Assembly: GCA_025362235.1 (NCBI GenBank)
Contig: JANYGZ010000081.1
Span: forward strand, 1 to 53,711
Source of the DNA: Ferruginibacter sp.
GTDB taxonomy: Bacteria; Bacteroidota; Bacteroidia; Chitinophagales; Chitinophagaceae
Length of the DNA: 53,711 nucleotides
Direction: 5' to 3'
Below are positions 53,466-53,711 of the stretch, piece by piece. A program made the position numbers and the translations under genes. The notes beneath the pieces were generated by a model. That model was not told the origin of the DNA. It saw only the letters and a list, made by a program, of their open reading frames with translations, and searched no databases. Position 1 is the stretch's first letter. Each line of letters starts with the position of its first letter.

Positions 53466-53530
53466 TAGGGAGGCTCAGTTGATTGAGTGCCCCGACGGCT
53501 TTCAGGAAGGAAACCGGTTCGAGAGAGTAA
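53466..53530 (+). pseudogene. Decayed tandem tRNA copy
   Basis: GCTCAGTTG (53473–53481, D-arm) and ACCGGTTCGA (53513–53522, T-arm) repeat at 53549–53557 and 53588–53597 in the functional tRNA-Ala, offset by 76 and 75 nt. The acceptor stem is shortened and the anticodon and T-stem no longer pair, so it should not fold as a tRNA. Confidence 0.55.
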
Positions 53531-53539
53531 AAGATATTA

Positions 53540-53615
<76 letters not shown>

Positions 53616-53644
53616 AACAAATCCCACCTATCGTGGGATTTGTT
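53616..53644 (+). terminator. Hairpin after tRNA-Ala
   Basis: AACAAATCCCAC (53616–53627) pairs perfectly with GTGGGATTTGTT (53633–53644) around a 5-nt loop. The following TGTTTG is only weakly U-rich, so it may also guide 3' processing. Confidence 0.7.
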
Positions 53645-53711
53645 GTTTGCCATGTTTGTTGTTTACATCCTGTATTCATTAAGTGCAGATAGATATTATA
53701 TTGGTAGTTGT

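Overview
The window is an A+T-rich stretch of a Bacteroidota chromosome, most likely from a Chitinophagaceae-type organism. The assignment rests on gene content: a DUF2723/GT117 protein, the bamD–rpoZ–coaBC–DUF4835–DUF4296 block, type III glutamine synthetase, Spy-like and DUF6728-like small proteins, and a Tgt without zinc cysteines. Several genes also carry TAnnTTTG promoter elements, the −7 box of the Bacteroidota housekeeping sigma factor. No phage, CRISPR array, rRNA or replication origin is visible.

Layout. 1–5.6 kb: three 87-bp palindromic repeats, a VWA-domain protein, a large membrane glycosyltransferase (GT117) and a GIN-domain lipoprotein. 5.7–11.1 kb: htpG, then a minus-strand run of polyprenyl diphosphate synthase, recJ and a methyltransferase. 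11.3–18.5 kb: an OmpA/TSP3 outer-membrane protein, then bamD, rpoZ, coaBC, DUF4835 (PorD-like), DUF4296 and both subunits of a 3-oxoacid CoA-transferase. 18.6–24.8 kb: Xaa-Pro aminopeptidase, pssA, purS, rsmI, a convergent nitroreductase, an M1 peptidase and a GNAT acetyltransferase. 24.8–31.5 kb: an orphan NarL-type regulator, rsmG, a GT2 glycosyltransferase, tgt, an OmpA-like protein, a cassette-like insert with one unknown membrane protein, and an LptF/LptG permease. 31.5–36.3 kb is the most accessory-looking part: an esterase, decayed gene fragments, an IS630-type transposase remnant and a three-gene sugar module (GT87, GT2, NodB-type deacetylase). 36.3–42.5 kb: a TolB-like propeller protein, an alpha/beta hydrolase, and a LacA/LacC-like glucoside-oxidation cluster whose GMC oxidoreductase is interrupted by one in-frame TAG. 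42.7–53.7 kb: proC, an aspartic protease-like protein, purL, an unknown polytopic membrane protein, glnN, a Spy-like protein, lpxB, a 54-aa DUF6728-like membrane protein, msrB, a LOG-family protein, and tRNA-Ala(GGC) preceded by a decayed tandem tRNA copy.

How the genes work together. Much of the window serves the cell envelope: BamD, LpxB, LptF/G, PssA, two OmpA-like proteins, several lipoproteins and four glycosyltransferases. The GT87–GT2–deacetylase operon resembles in logic the Arn/Flm lipid-linked aminosugar pathways and is the best candidate here for an undescribed system. The GMC–subunit 3–TIM-barrel cluster looks like periplasmic 3-keto-glycoside metabolism, but its catalytic subunit is broken as written. 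Three genes needed a corrected start to remove non-coding upstream sequence (htpG, lptF/G and lpxB), and several promoters imply unusually short 5' leaders.
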